Source: Argentina anserina
Taxonomy: Eukaryota; Streptophyta; Magnoliopsida; Rosales; Rosaceae
DNA: 64,000 nucleotides
Reading direction: 5' to 3'
NCBI RefSeq assembly: GCF_933775445.1
Contig: NC_065873.1
Coordinates: 5,022,001-5,086,000 of the forward strand
This document shows positions 24,701 to 33,438 of this stretch, piece by piece. The position numbers and the translations under genes are program-made. The notes beneath the pieces were generated by a model that saw only the letters and a list, made by a program, of their open reading frames with translations, searched no databases and was not told where the DNA came from. Position 1 is the stretch's first letter; each line of letters begins with the position of its first letter.

Positions 24701-25704
24701 ATAGTATAATCGGGGTGGTGAGCCCGAAGTTTGATGATCTCAGCTAATAACTTAGCAAATGCAGCATTCCTTGTGGATAGCAATGCGACGTGTGACCAAC
24801 GCGTCGATGCATCAACCAATACCATAAAATATCGAAAAGGTCCGCATTCTGGTTGAATAGGTCCACAAATGTCACCTTGGATACGTTGTAAGAATGGAAT
24901 GTTCTCGGTTGAAGCCTTAGCAAAAGAAGGACTTCCTTGAAATTTAGCAAGAGAACAAGCTTTGCAAAACGAGCGATGGGCATCAGAAATTGTCATGGAG
25001 GCATGTGAAAGCACGGGAGGCATCACAAGCTCCTGTGAAGGAGGGGATGCCGCCACCGACGGCATGAAAACCGTGGAGCTGCCGAGTGAGGCATGCTCGG
25101 CCTCACCATGCGGTGCATGGGTCGGCACGGCCTCACCGTGCGGAGCACGGGTGAGGTGATCCTCCAATCGCTTCCGGGACTTGAAAAATGGATGACCATG
25201 TGAATTCTTAAGAATTCTAATCATCATATCACGTCCAGGGTGCCCGAGACGGGCATGCCAAAGCATATAAGAGTCCGAATCACAAAAGTTGCGTTCAACC
25301 GCATATGATTCAAAGATCCGAATGGAAGTAAGATACAAACCATTCCCAAGACTCTTCATCTTCTCTAAGATGCGGCGATGGCCTGCTTTCTCAGAGGTAA
25401 CGCAAAGATATTCCTCTCCATTCTCAACATAAGTATCGAGGTGAAAACCATTGGCACGTATGTCCTTAAAACTTAGCAAGGTGCGGGGAGACTTCGGCGC
25501 ATAAAGAGCGTCTACGACGTTAAGAGTCGTACCATCAGGCAACATGAAAGAAGCAGTGCCTCTTCCTTGAATGATGGATTTCGAGCCAATCATTGTAGTC
25601 ATCGAAGAAGTCGAAAACACTAGATCCGTGAACAACTGCATGTGCCGTAGGACAGTGTGGGTGGTTCCGCAATCAGCTTGACATTCGATTTCACCGCGGG
25701 ACAT
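21718..25704 (-). CDS. Copia-2 Pol polyprotein (protease, integrase, RT, RNase H), 1328 aa
   Basis: A single open frame from MSRGEIECQADCGTTHTVL, a protease start in which the usual DSG reads DCG. Next come a pre-integrase LWHARLGHPGRDMM block and an integrase with GDICG, RLDNAGEF and NGLAEATIKR (Asp, Asp, Glu). Reverse transcriptase has KARLVAQGFSQRPGIDYEET and YVDDMNIIG. RNase H has YADAGYLSDP and the SSNHAEIIAL motif, ending RRLSEH. Three GC-rich in-frame blocks interrupt otherwise normal spacing, near 25175-24990 (pre-integrase), 23995-23800 (linker) and 22398-22226 (before RNase H). No stop is present, which is notable given a broken gag. The start is the first Met after the spacer. How pol is expressed apart from gag is unknown. 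Confidence 0.93.
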   Translation of the reverse strand: MSRGEIECQADCGTTHTVLRHMQLFTDLVFSTSSMTTMIGSKSIIQGRGTASFMLPDGTTLNVVDALYAPKSPRTLLSFKDIRANGFHLDTYVENGEEYLCVTSEKAGHRRILEKMKSLGNGLYLTSIRIFESYAVERNFCDSDSYMLWHARLGHPGRDMMIRILKNSHGHPFFKSRKRLEDHLTRAPHGEAVPTHAPHGEAEHASLGSSTVFMPSVAASPPSQELVMPPVLSHASMTISDAHRSFCKACSLAKFQGSPSFAKASTENIPFLQRIQGDICGPIQPECGPFRYFMVLVDASTRWSHVALLSTRNAAFAKLLAEIIKLRAHHPDYTIKSIRLDNAGEFTSKTFNDYCMSIGIEVEHPVPHVHSQNGLAEATIKRIQLVARAMVMGTNLPVSAWGYAVLHAATLIRFRPAANQAFSAYQMVTSYEPNISHLRIFGYAIYVPITPPLRTKMGPQRRLGIYVGYNSPTIVRYLEPTTGDLFTARFADCHFDETCFPSLGGDGNVIIPNERQELTWCVPTMSHYDPRTAQSELGVQRIIDLQKVADSMPDGFVDIAKVTRSNIPAANVPARLDVPKYGRGRQAPGPSNVGTAPDSGTEADGGTTVRRGVAGAPCGDDAEMAQHGAASASAPQRKRGRPINSRDSKPRKKRMTKAQRVINDESPSYEVVSDYSYVHESTQVFPWDAMEPCLMPENNEISVNYTSEQSVRNRATTCIDDVFAYSVAHEIMSEDDVEPRSVAECERIVDWPKWKEVIQAELDSLAKREVFGKVELTPRDVKPVGHKWVFVRKRNEMNEIVRHKARLVAQGFSQRPGIDYEETYSPVMDIITFRYLISLVVSERLNMQLMDVVTAYLYGDLDAEIYMKAPEGLPLPPSSASRPRSAHAVRLRRSLYGLKQSGRMWYNRLHQYLVRRGYKNDELCPCVFIRKTNSGFVIVAVYVDDMNIIGTLNEIEETVSYLKSEFEMKDLGRTKFCLGLELVHRADGILVHQSNYTQKMLRRFNMDLCSPLSTPMVVRSLDIKKDPFRPKEDDEDVLGLEVPYLSAIGALLYLAQCTRPDISFAVNLLARFSSAPTLRHWNGIKHLFRYLKGSLDMGLFYPYCRENTATVSPHTTAVTDPGLAAVRRSDAAGRHGVETVRGAESSHRSRAALSPDAKTPNNLLVGYADAGYLSDPHKASSQTGYVFTIGNTAISWRSTKQSLVATSSNHAEIIALHEAVKECVWLRSLVRHIRDSCGLVSTTDQPTCIYEDNAACIEQTKLGFIKGDNTKHISPKFFYNVQQQKFLNVQINQVSSESNVADLFTKSLPKSTFVKHVKSIGMRRLSEH

Positions 25705-26671
25705 CTACAAAATGACAATTAAGAGAGTCAGCGACACGGGAACAATTCTATACAATACGCCGTAGGATATTGTAAGAAAGGGAATCGGAACGAAGGTCGA
25801 TCCCATCGAATGTATCACATGGCAATAGTACTACATTCTTCAACTAAAGAGTTGGAAATCATGGTATTGAAGCAGTGAAATACCAAACAGTAAACGAGGG
25901 TGGTATAAACCATCCAAAAATGGTGTGGAAACACACACAAAGAGTACCGGTGAGTGCATATAACGGACTTGGAAAAAAACCGGAAAAACAAACCGGAAAA
26001 CCATGTCAAAAGAACTCTAAACCGGGTGAATTTTGGACGAGGAAAACGTGGCAGCAGGGGCTGCTGCAATATGCCGGAAGAATCACGAGAAAATGACGAA
26101 AAAATCGTCGAAAAACTCGGTGGAAAACCGGCGGCACCTATTTCCGGAAAAACCGGCCGGCGGCTGTCGAAACTGGCCGGTATGGAGGCCGGGACTTCAG
26201 GTCCGACAGGGGACGCCGGCAGGAGCCGAGTGGCGGTGCCGGAAACGCCGGGAAATGGCCGGAAGACGGCGAATACGCCGGCAAAACGTGCCGGAAACGC
26301 CGGAATAGTAACCGGGGCCGGCCAAGGCAAAACGACGTCGATTTTCGACGTTCCGAGGTTCGTTTTCCGAATTTTAAGTTCCAAATTCACAATGTAGTGC
26401 TATTGGGGTCCCATGTGACCCAAAAACGTCCAATTTAAAAACCACGTGAGTTGCACATGTTGATCATCATGCTAAGTGTCGGATAAATAAAATTCTCAAA
26501 GAGATCGTCTTGTAAGCAAGAATTGAGAAATTTGATTGAATGCCAATCTTTAATACATCACACATGAACTTCTAATTCCAAAATCAAAAGACTATTACAA
26601 AGTCAATGAAAATAACAATGGCGGTCGGCCATAACAATACTTGAATCATAACGCTAAATAAGCGAAAACGA
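25705..26671 (-). other. GC-rich gag-pol spacer of Copia-2
   Basis: About 970 bp between the gag stop and the pol start. 26040-26340 is dominated by GCCGGAA / CCGGC-type motifs. Open frames exist on both strands (25815-26390 minus, 25954-26397 plus), but their composition is low-complexity and mirrors the GC-rich repeats, so I do not call them genes. It could be an intron or leader allowing separate pol expression. That is inference. Confidence 0.5.
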
Positions 26672-27762
26672 CTAATCAAAGTCGGGAGTATCCATGGTAG
26701 CAACCGGAGGCCTAGCTTTAGAAGCAAGGGGCTCGGGTTTCATGGAGATATGGTGAGTCTCGATCTCATGGTCCTCATCCACATGATTCGATTCGTGTTG
26801 TAGAAACTTCTTGTAGGCGGAGTAAGCCTTGATCATCTCTTTGCTAGCGCGACAATCGCGATTAAAGTGCTTAAAGGAGCCACATTTGAAGCATGGAGAC
26901 ATGCCATTACCGGAAGTGGAGGCATTAGGAGGTGCACGGCCTCCTTGGAGTGTGGGACGGTGACGGCCTCCCCCTGAGGGTGCGGCGCCGCCACCATCAC
27001 GGGTCCATGTATTGGACCGAGGCCGAGATCGGCCTTGTTGCCTCCCACCACGAGAGTTGGTATTTTGGTGCTGATATGGAGCGCTCCTTGATGGATTCTT
27101 TTGCTTAGGAGCTTTCCCATAGTTAGACTGTGGCGTAGAAATTCTTTTAGTGCCAACAGGTCTATTGTTGTTGTTGAGGAGAATCTCAGAATGTCTCTCC
27201 TTCTTAGCTAAGAGTGCCATTAGGTCGGCAAAAGACCGGATCTTCCCTTCCTCTACATGAGTGCGGTACGTATGAGCTTGAACCTCATAGTTGATTGGAA
27301 ACGTGTCCAATGTCTTATTGAGAAGATCTAGGTCGGTCTTGATGACACCAACAGTGCCAAGATCGGATTGCAAGCATAGCATATCCTGATTGAAATCATC
27401 CACTCTCTTATAGTCCAATAGACGGATGTTATCCCATCTAACGGTCAATTCAGGAAGAAGCTTATCATGAACGTTGTTGTACCGCAAGCGTAGTTTGTCC
27501 CATAATTCTTTAGGATCTTTTACGTTCAAGTATTGCCTCTTGAGAGTTGCATGGATGTGACGTCTCATAAAAATGAGAGTCTGAGTCTTAGCCATGGGTG
27601 GGAAATCAGCAGGAGGGTCGGCAAACATGCCTTCAATCCCTCGGCTAACATGCCTTCAATCCCTCGGCTCTCGAAAGCGAGTTCCATGTCGGAAACCCAG
27701 CGGTGGTATTCCTTTCCTTCTAGATCAAGGAGGCCAAATTCCGGTCGAGATGGCGATGACAT
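26672..27762 (-). pseudogene. Copia-2 Gag, frameshifted by a 23-bp duplication
   Basis: The frame starts at 27762 (MSSPSRPEFGLLDLEGKEYHRW) and runs to the RGIEGMLAEG block. It loses frame at a 23-bp tandem duplication (27624-27669) and resumes in the next frame at ADPPADFPPMAKTQTLIFMR to the stop at 26672. The second part holds the LKRQYLNVKDPKELWDKL gag helices and a zinc knuckle CX2CX4HX4C (CFKCGSFKHFNRDC, near 26895-26855). Between them is an Arg/Gly/Pro-rich stretch with an AAPSGGG segment. Gag forms the virus-like particle, so this copy should not form particles on its own. Confidence 0.9.
27624..27669. repeat. 23-bp perfect tandem duplication in Copia-2 gag
   Basis: The unit AACATGCCTTCAATCCCTCG plus GCT occurs twice in a row (27624-27646 and 27647-27669). 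As 23 is not a multiple of three, it breaks the gag frame. The copies are identical, so it is recent. Confidence 0.93.
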
Positions 27763-28204
27763 CTACAAACACGAATACGAAATCGATTAGATTCAAGTAT
27801 AATAGGAATTAGAAGGGGTGACGTATATGGTCACAAGAAAAATCGATGCAAACGGCGATACTCATGATCGCACCCAAAACAGCGGTGCACTCAGGCGACC
27901 ACACGAAAATCGATTAACTTCCCTTTCAAAACAATCATGACTCCCCCAGGACCGTCACACAGAAAACATCGACCAAGAGGGGAAACCCATCCCTCTATAG
28001 TCTCATCGGCGTTATAAGAAAGGCCGGAATTAAGACAAGAAGAAGGCTAATAGCGCCCGATATAATATATCTATACGTTCAAAAGCGGGAACGTTTATAA
28101 AAATTTACCTTGGGAGGTTTGTAGTATACGGGAGTAGCTTCTCTTGAGCGAAGTCCTTGCTTGTGATTTTCACGTCTCTTGCGTGAATATGCGGGAGGAG
28201 CAAT

Positions 28205-28430
28205 TTTGAATGCTTTGAGGCGAGCAGCGAGTGCGGCGAGCAGCGAGCAGCGAGCGGCGAGTGCGGCGAGTGCGGCGAGCGGCGAGCGGCGAATGCGGCG
28301 AGCGGCGAATGCGGCGAACGGCGAGCGGCGAATGCGGCGAGCGGCGAGCAGCAGGGCTGCGGGCAGGGGCTGCAGGGCTGCGGAGGCTTGCGAGGGGCAG
28401 GGGCTGCGGCGGCAGGGGGGCTGGAGGGAA
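28205..28430. repeat. GC-rich short tandem repeats in the Copia-2 leader
   Basis: Many copies of GCGGCGAGC, GCGGCGAATG and GCAGCGAGC variants fill 28217-28350, followed by GGGGCTGCGGGCAG-type repeats to about 28420. This lies between the 5' LTR and gag. The composition is far from that of the AT-rich surroundings. Confidence 0.85.
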
Positions 28431-28494
28431 GAAGAGAGAAAAATTTCGGAAGGCTCTAAAAGATTCAGGGTTTTAGGGCTTCGTGCTGATAACG

Positions 28495-28679
28495 TGTTTG
28501 AGGATGAAATACTTGTATCTTATTGAATGATATGGGGGCCTATATATAGGCATTTACAACACCACAATCCCGTAGGATTCGGAGTCCTAATCTACTACGG
28601 AGATGATAATCTATCTCCTAACAGGAAACCTATTAGGCTAAGACACACACAAGGGTAGAATAGTAATTCTCCCGGAACA
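28495..28679 (-). repeat. 5' LTR of Copia-2 (185 bp)
   Basis: One base different from 21346-21530. It is bounded inside by the primer-site-like sequence (28476-28494) and outside by the target repeat TGTAT. Confidence 0.95.
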
Positions 28680-28754
28680 TGTATGTCAATTTGAGATGTA
28701 AAATAATATTTTTTGAAGTTCGTAATTTGGGTGTTGGCTTTATAGTAGTAGAGA

Positions 28755-29285
28755 TATATATTTTTTAATTACATGATCTAAAAAGTCCAAACAAAGAAAA
28801 TAAATCAGAAACAGAAACAAAATGAATGAAGTAGAAATGCAAGGAGCTAGGCTTTTGAAGCCATGATTGCTTTCTTCTCTTAATTAGATCAGTAAATTGT
28901 AAGAAAACCAATTCAAAGAAACCTTACAGATAAGTCAATTTAGAAGTTGAAATCTCAAACAATGATATATAATATATCAGGTGTGTGTAAAATGCAAAGT
29001 GAGTCGGCTTATCTGCATTCTATGAATGCTTCAGCAGAGATTCACCTCATTCACCCACAAAACAACAGTAATTTTGTTTTTTTCAATACAAATTGGTAGA
29101 TGCATCAATATGTCAAATTTCCAACCAACTGCATGCATACATAAGTAAAACATCCAGAACCAAACTAAAGGAAAAACAAACTGCGATCATCAATACAGAG
29201 TTACAGACACCAAACAGCGACCAATAACATTTATACATTGAAAATCACATGTAGAAAGTCTGACATTTGCATGTTTGAAAAGATT
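28755..29285. other. Spacer, probable DCL2-B 3' flank
   Basis: AT-rich sequence between the Helitron-like 5' end and the stop of DCL2-B. No gene or repeat was seen. Confidence 0.5.
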
Positions 29286-31920
29286 TCATCCACCAATGAT
29301 AATCTTACCCTGCCTTTTCAGATCAATAAGCAAGGCAAGTGCGGCAGAGTCTAGTGAACTCTTCTTATCTGACCTAGGATCTCCTGTGCACTCAATATTA
29401 CCCAAGTTAGGTATGTACACGGTTATATTCGATACGAAACTGAGTTCCTTTTCAGTTGATTTGAAGCTGGGCATTTGCCAATGTAATTTCTTGCACAGCT
29501 CAAAAAGTGAGACTCGAGGCCCTCCTTTCTTCATGTTAGGTTTGATAACTGGTATGTCCTCATTTTTCAGACTGCTTAATTTCCTGTCATTCTCTTCAGG
29601 CAGGGTATCAGTTTTCGTTTGTTTTGTTGGAGATGAATCACCAACTTGATCAGCATTCCTTTTTCTCTTCTTAGCAGACACGGAGTACGTAATGTCTCTA
29701 TTCTCAAGCTCCTTCAGTAAAGATGAGCTGCTTCTCCTTTTGCAGCTTTCTTAGTCCGATCATTACCCTCTCCAACTAATAAGTCGTCCTTCAGCTGTAC
29801 ACTAAGCTTTGCATGAAATGTTTCACCCTTCTTTTCAGTTTCTTCTTTATAAAAGTATCCAGGTGAGCCACATAGTTCTATCAGTTCACGCAAGGGAGGC
29901 AGCTCAAGTTTATCAGGAGTCACAATTGGAGATAATAATGGTTTGTACACTCTCCACACTTCATCAAGATTAAGCCCTGTGTCTATTAGTATTGCGCCCG
30001 CAATACTTTCCAGCATGTCTCCAAGAGCCTTGGGACCTTTCTTGCCTTGTAGTTTGATATCTTTTCCATGTTCAGATAGGGAGTTTGCATATTCTGTTAT
30101 TTGACTCTGAAGCAACCTAGAACAATGTTGTAGATGCTGTTGAAGGCTGTGCTAACAGCAACTTGAGAAAAGTTCCCATTGTTAACAGAAGCTGCACGCA
30201 AGTCAGTCAACTCACCCGGATCAACATCTTTGTGGCTCTGATAGAGATGCCATGTGATAAGCAAATCCAATACACAATCACCAAGAAACTCTAGTCTCTC
30301 ATAAGAGTAGCCTTGCTGAGCAGATGCATGTGTTATTGCCTCGTGTAAGAGACTTCTGGTAGATAAAACATAGCCAATCTTTGACTGTAGGATTCTAAAC
30401 TCATCATCCCCTTTTGGGGTGTAAGAATGATGTGAGGCAGTAGTAATTGCTTCCAAAACTAAGGATGGCTCAAGTCCTACATCAATGCCGAGCCACTTCA
30501 TAAAATGAACTGCAGCACCCAATCCACCACTTACATAATAAGCTCCTATAAGTGCTTCAACAGAATCAGAGATTGTTTTCGAACCCATCCATCTATGGCC
30601 CTTATCACAGCACTTTCCAACCACAACTTCACGGCTGGTCTGAACTCGCTGCCTACTGGTATATCTAAAGTATCTACTCCACAGTGACAAGGAACAGGCC
30701 TTATAGAGAGCTGTCCAGGATCGACCCAACGACGAGGATCAAAAGCACCATCACGAACATATCCCTGTAAGCTTCGATCTATTCCTAGTTTATGCAGGTT
30801 TGCATTACAAATTACAGATGGCCGCAAAGAAGATAATTCTCCTTCATGTTTATTGGGGTATTTCAGGAAAAGGTGGCAGCATTTAGCATACTTTAGGACT
30901 GAATCACCAAGCAATTCCAAACGCTCCATGGAAAAATCTTCACTACAGCGAGTTGATGTAAGTGCTTCTAGGATCAGTGAGCTTGATATCTGTAAGCTGC
31001 TAGGATCACCACCATTAATCTCTTCTCTGAGTTGGCTGGCTAACATCAAGGATTCCAAGCGATGATCAATGATGGTAGTAGATAAAATGACTTTAAAACA
31101 TCTCTTCAGACTCCAGTAGAGAGTAGAAGCTCAGGAGGCATATGGGCAAACATACCATTTTCCTTTCCATTAACTAGGCTAGCTTCACCATTAGAGTTAA
31201 AGAGAAGGTTGTGTGGATTATGGGTTTGCTTCAACCGTAACAGAGGCTGACCTGGATACCTGAGCACAACCCCATACTTTTTGTGGAAGTAATAAGCATA
31301 GGAGCTGTACCGTGATGAATCAAAAGGACTCTCAGCAGATGTGTCACCCATAACCTCCAATACAGAATATACATTTTGCTGTGGATAGCCACTACCACCA
31401 TATCTTTCAGGCTTTTTTCATCAACTGAGGAATCAGCTAAGTGGAATATCCCAGTCCCAGATGAGCGACTTGTGCTTGGTAATGACTTCCTTGTGTCACC
31501 AATGTAACGCTGAGCACCTAATAATGCATTTTTCGTCAAGAATTCTATGGCAGAAACACAGGAATTGATCCCACTCCAATTTATTCGCCAATTAAAGAAA
31601 AATTCCTGAAACAATCCAAACAATCCATTAAAGAAAAATTCCTGAAACAGCTTTGCTTTTTTCATCTGGTCTCTATCCAAACGGACTTGCCCACATGAAG
31701 AAATGGAAGCCTTAACTGTATTTGGTTTCGGGTAAAGCTCCAACTCAGTATGCCCCACACCATCAGCAAGTTCTGACTCGATCAGAAAATTAAGTCCAGA
31801 ACATAACTCAGTAGTTCTGTCACAGGAGAAGTCGAATTTATAGGCGTATAAATCGATACTGTCAAATTCTCCTCCCCAAGTTCAAGATGGAGCTCTTATG
31901 GTAGTTGTACCATGTAGTTC
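29286..31920 (-). pseudogene. DCL2: Dicer-like 2 copy B, helicase-less and frameshifted
   Basis: On the minus strand this runs in DCL2 order from KRKELHGTT near 31900 through the pre-PAZ and PAZ regions, RNase IIIa (MERLELLGDSVLKYA near 30920), RNase IIIb (RLEFLGDCVLDLLITW near 30300; ALGDMLESIAGAILID near 30020) and the first dsRBD. It ends with the second dsRBD (NMKKGGPRVSLFELCKK to RQGKIIIGG, stop at 29286). Lesions: TGA near 31882-31884 before TWG; a deletion/repeat at 31591-31650 removing about 45 codons; frame changes near 31385, 31080, 30625 and 29715; and a 1-bp loss near 30145. Unlike copy A it keeps the catalytic Glu of RNase IIIa and its own C-terminus. No introns are visible. No helicase or DUF283 start is found upstream, where MED10 begins. 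Confidence 0.9.
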
Positions 31921-32120
31921 CTTCCTTTTAGTTGTTCCTGCACCAGAAACTGGCTCTTTGCATTATGGATTCATTTTCATTTTCTGAACTCTTCCGTATA
32001 TACATAATGGTGCAGCACCTCTTGATATATAAAGCCAATAGTCAAAGTCCTATTGGTTGTGGGATATCTATTTCTAATTCTTATAGGGAAAATTCAATTC
32101 CACCAAAGAGACTTTGAACA

Positions 32121-32174
32121 TCCCAATCCCACTAGGACTTCCCTCTTCTGGAGCTTTTTCCCAATCCCACTAGG
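32121..32174. promoter_or_regulatory. Direct repeat upstream of MED10
   Basis: CCCAATCCCACTAGGA occurs twice about 38 bases apart, 10-60 bases above the MED10 TATA box. A related inverse, TCCTATTGG..TGGGA, lies near 32049. It may be a duplicated promoter element. No known factor site is claimed. Confidence 0.4.
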
Positions 32175-32184
32175 ATTTGCTTCT

Positions 32185-32194
32185 CTATATATAA
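32185..32194 (+). promoter_or_regulatory. TATA box of MED10
   Basis: CTATATATAA about 170 bases above the chosen ATG (32361). No upstream ATG lies in the same frame. Confidence 0.55.
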
Positions 32195-32360
32195 ATTTCT
32201 AGTTGGGACTGTTAATCATAAGTCTCATTTTTTTCTGCAAACCTTTCCTCTGGCTATAGAATATAAGACACCCGAAAACTGAATAAATTGGAAGTAATAC
32301 GAAAAATTGGGGGAGAACAACTTCACCAATGAGCAGACCAATTCACACCAGGGGTCTGAG

Positions 32361-32930
32361 ATGGATGCATCGATGAATGCTAATGTTGAGATCACCACTC
32401 CCACAGGAAATGGGATGATAATTCCTCAAAACAATGATACTGCGGGAACAACTGGGGTGGATGATCCAAAGCTAGACTTGAACCAGGTCATTAACTCTAT
32501 CCAGAAGACATTAGGGCTCATTCACCATCTCCACCTTACTGTCTCGTCATTTATTGCGGGTTCTCATCGCCCACTCCAGCACCTAAATGCTCTTGTTTCG
32601 GAGCTTGACAATATGGCTAAGTTGTCTGAGAAGTGCAATATCCCGGTCCCTATGGAGGTTTTTAATTCGATTGATGATGGAAAGAATCCTGATGAATTTA
32701 CAAGGGATGTCATAAACAGCTTTATTGCCAAAAATCAGATCACTAAAGGCAAAACTGATACATTCAAGAGTTTGCACAGAAACCTCCTGGACGAACTTGA
32801 ACAAGCATTTCCAGATGCAGTGGAATCATACAGAGAAATATGTGCTGCTTCAGCTCTTGAAACAAAACGGCTAGCACAAGCACAGTATGCATTACCAAAT
32901 GGAGATGTGAAGGTCAAACCTGATTTTTAA
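32361..32930 (+). CDS. MED10: Mediator subunit 10 (MED10), 189 aa
   Basis: One exon of 189 codons from MDASMNANVE. The acidic/polar N-terminus (about 1-45) is followed by the MED10 core: LDLNQVINSIQKTLGLIHHL, FIAGSHRPLQHLNALVSELD, then LSEKCNIPVPMEVFNSIDDGK and a FTRDVINSFIAKNQITKGK / FKSLHRNLLDELEQAFP segment. This spacing matches plant MED10 proteins of about 185 residues. MED10 is in the Mediator middle module, bridging transcription factors and RNA polymerase II in the nucleus. The open frame reaches back to 32307 but without an ATG, so 32361 is the start. It is arranged head to head with DCL2-B, and its lack of introns is noted as possibly normal or a sign of retroposition. Confidence 0.93.
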   Translation: MDASMNANVEITTPTGNGMIIPQNNDTAGTTGVDDPKLDLNQVINSIQKTLGLIHHLHLTVSSFIAGSHRPLQHLNALVSELDNMAKLSEKCNIPVPMEVFNSIDDGKNPDEFTRDVINSFIAKNQITKGKTDTFKSLHRNLLDELEQAFPDAVESYREICAASALETKRLAQAQYALPNGDVKVKPDF

Positions 32931-33401
32931 GTGTTTGATTCATTTCGTTTTTGATCACACATTCCTAGTTTCGGTGTTGTATGTTGGATATGTACGAACT
33001 GCTTCGGTACTGTGCACATTGTCAATTTACTTTGGGACTACTGTAGAAAGTAGAATTGTTTGTGGTTATATTTAAGAAATTTCCTACTTCCTATGGCTCC
33101 AATATTCTACTTATGTCAACTGCGGTCCTGAAACCCTGAGCTACGTACTACAGTAAAAGTTCCCAAGACTATTCTGCGTCATGTGGGATAGTCTCCAAAG
33201 TTTGTATCACCCAGATATCCGGACAAAAAAATGAAAAAACTAAAACAGATATTACTGGTACAAACTAACCATCATATGTAGTAATCAAAAAGGTTATTTT
33301 TCTGTAAGGGTGAAAGGGGGTAAAATGCTCGAAAGTGACAGATATTACTTGAAACATTTCCAGTTTTGTTCAACCTCAATTTTCCTATAGATATGTAAAT
33401 A

Positions 33402-33438
<37 letters not shown>

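Larger units (their letters stand above)
21341..28684 (-). mobile_element. Young Ty1/Copia retrotransposon with separate gag and pol frames (Copia-2)
   Basis: The element is 21346-28679 on the minus strand, with a perfect 5-bp target repeat TGTAT at 21341-21345 and 28680-28684. Its 185-bp LTRs start TG and end CA and differ at one base. A purine tract (minus-strand CAAGGGGGAG, 21531-21540) precedes the 3' LTR. A primer-site-like TTATCAGCACGAAGCC lies just inside the 5' LTR (28476-28494). Gag (26672-27762) and pol (21718-25704) are separate frames about 970 bp apart, with a GC-rich spacer between. Gag is broken by a 23-bp duplication, while pol is fully open. Insertion is recent and lies inside a Helitron-like element between the two DCL2 fragments. 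Confidence 0.95.
21240..28754 (-). mobile_element. Small Helitron-like element split by Copia-2
   Basis: On the minus strand the right end begins TCTCTACTACTATAAAGCC at 28754, next to a host A. This is a classic plant Helitron 5' end. The left end, on the minus strand, has a CTGTCC...GGACAG stem, then TTT and a terminal CTAG at 21243-21240, followed by a host T. Insertion between A and T, the TC start and the hairpin-CTAG end all fit. Without the Copia insertion (21346-28679) and one target repeat the element is about 176 bp (21240-21345 plus 28685-28754). It has no coding capacity and would rely on a RepHel enzyme elsewhere. Confidence 0.66.

Noticed and set aside
25815..26397. Open frames on both strands (191 aa minus, 147 aa plus) in the Copia-2 spacer
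   Set aside because: They follow the GC-rich CCGGAA-type repeats, overlap on opposite strands and resemble no protein; repeat composition alone keeps them open.
28179..28526. 115-aa and 81-aa Ala/Arg-rich frames on the plus strand
   Set aside because: They are translations of the GCGGCGAGC tandem repeat in the Copia-2 leader and run into the LTR.
12633..31920. DCL2 fragments as an inverted-repeat siRNA source
   Set aside because: Both copies lie in the same orientation, so a read-through transcript would not fold into a hairpin.
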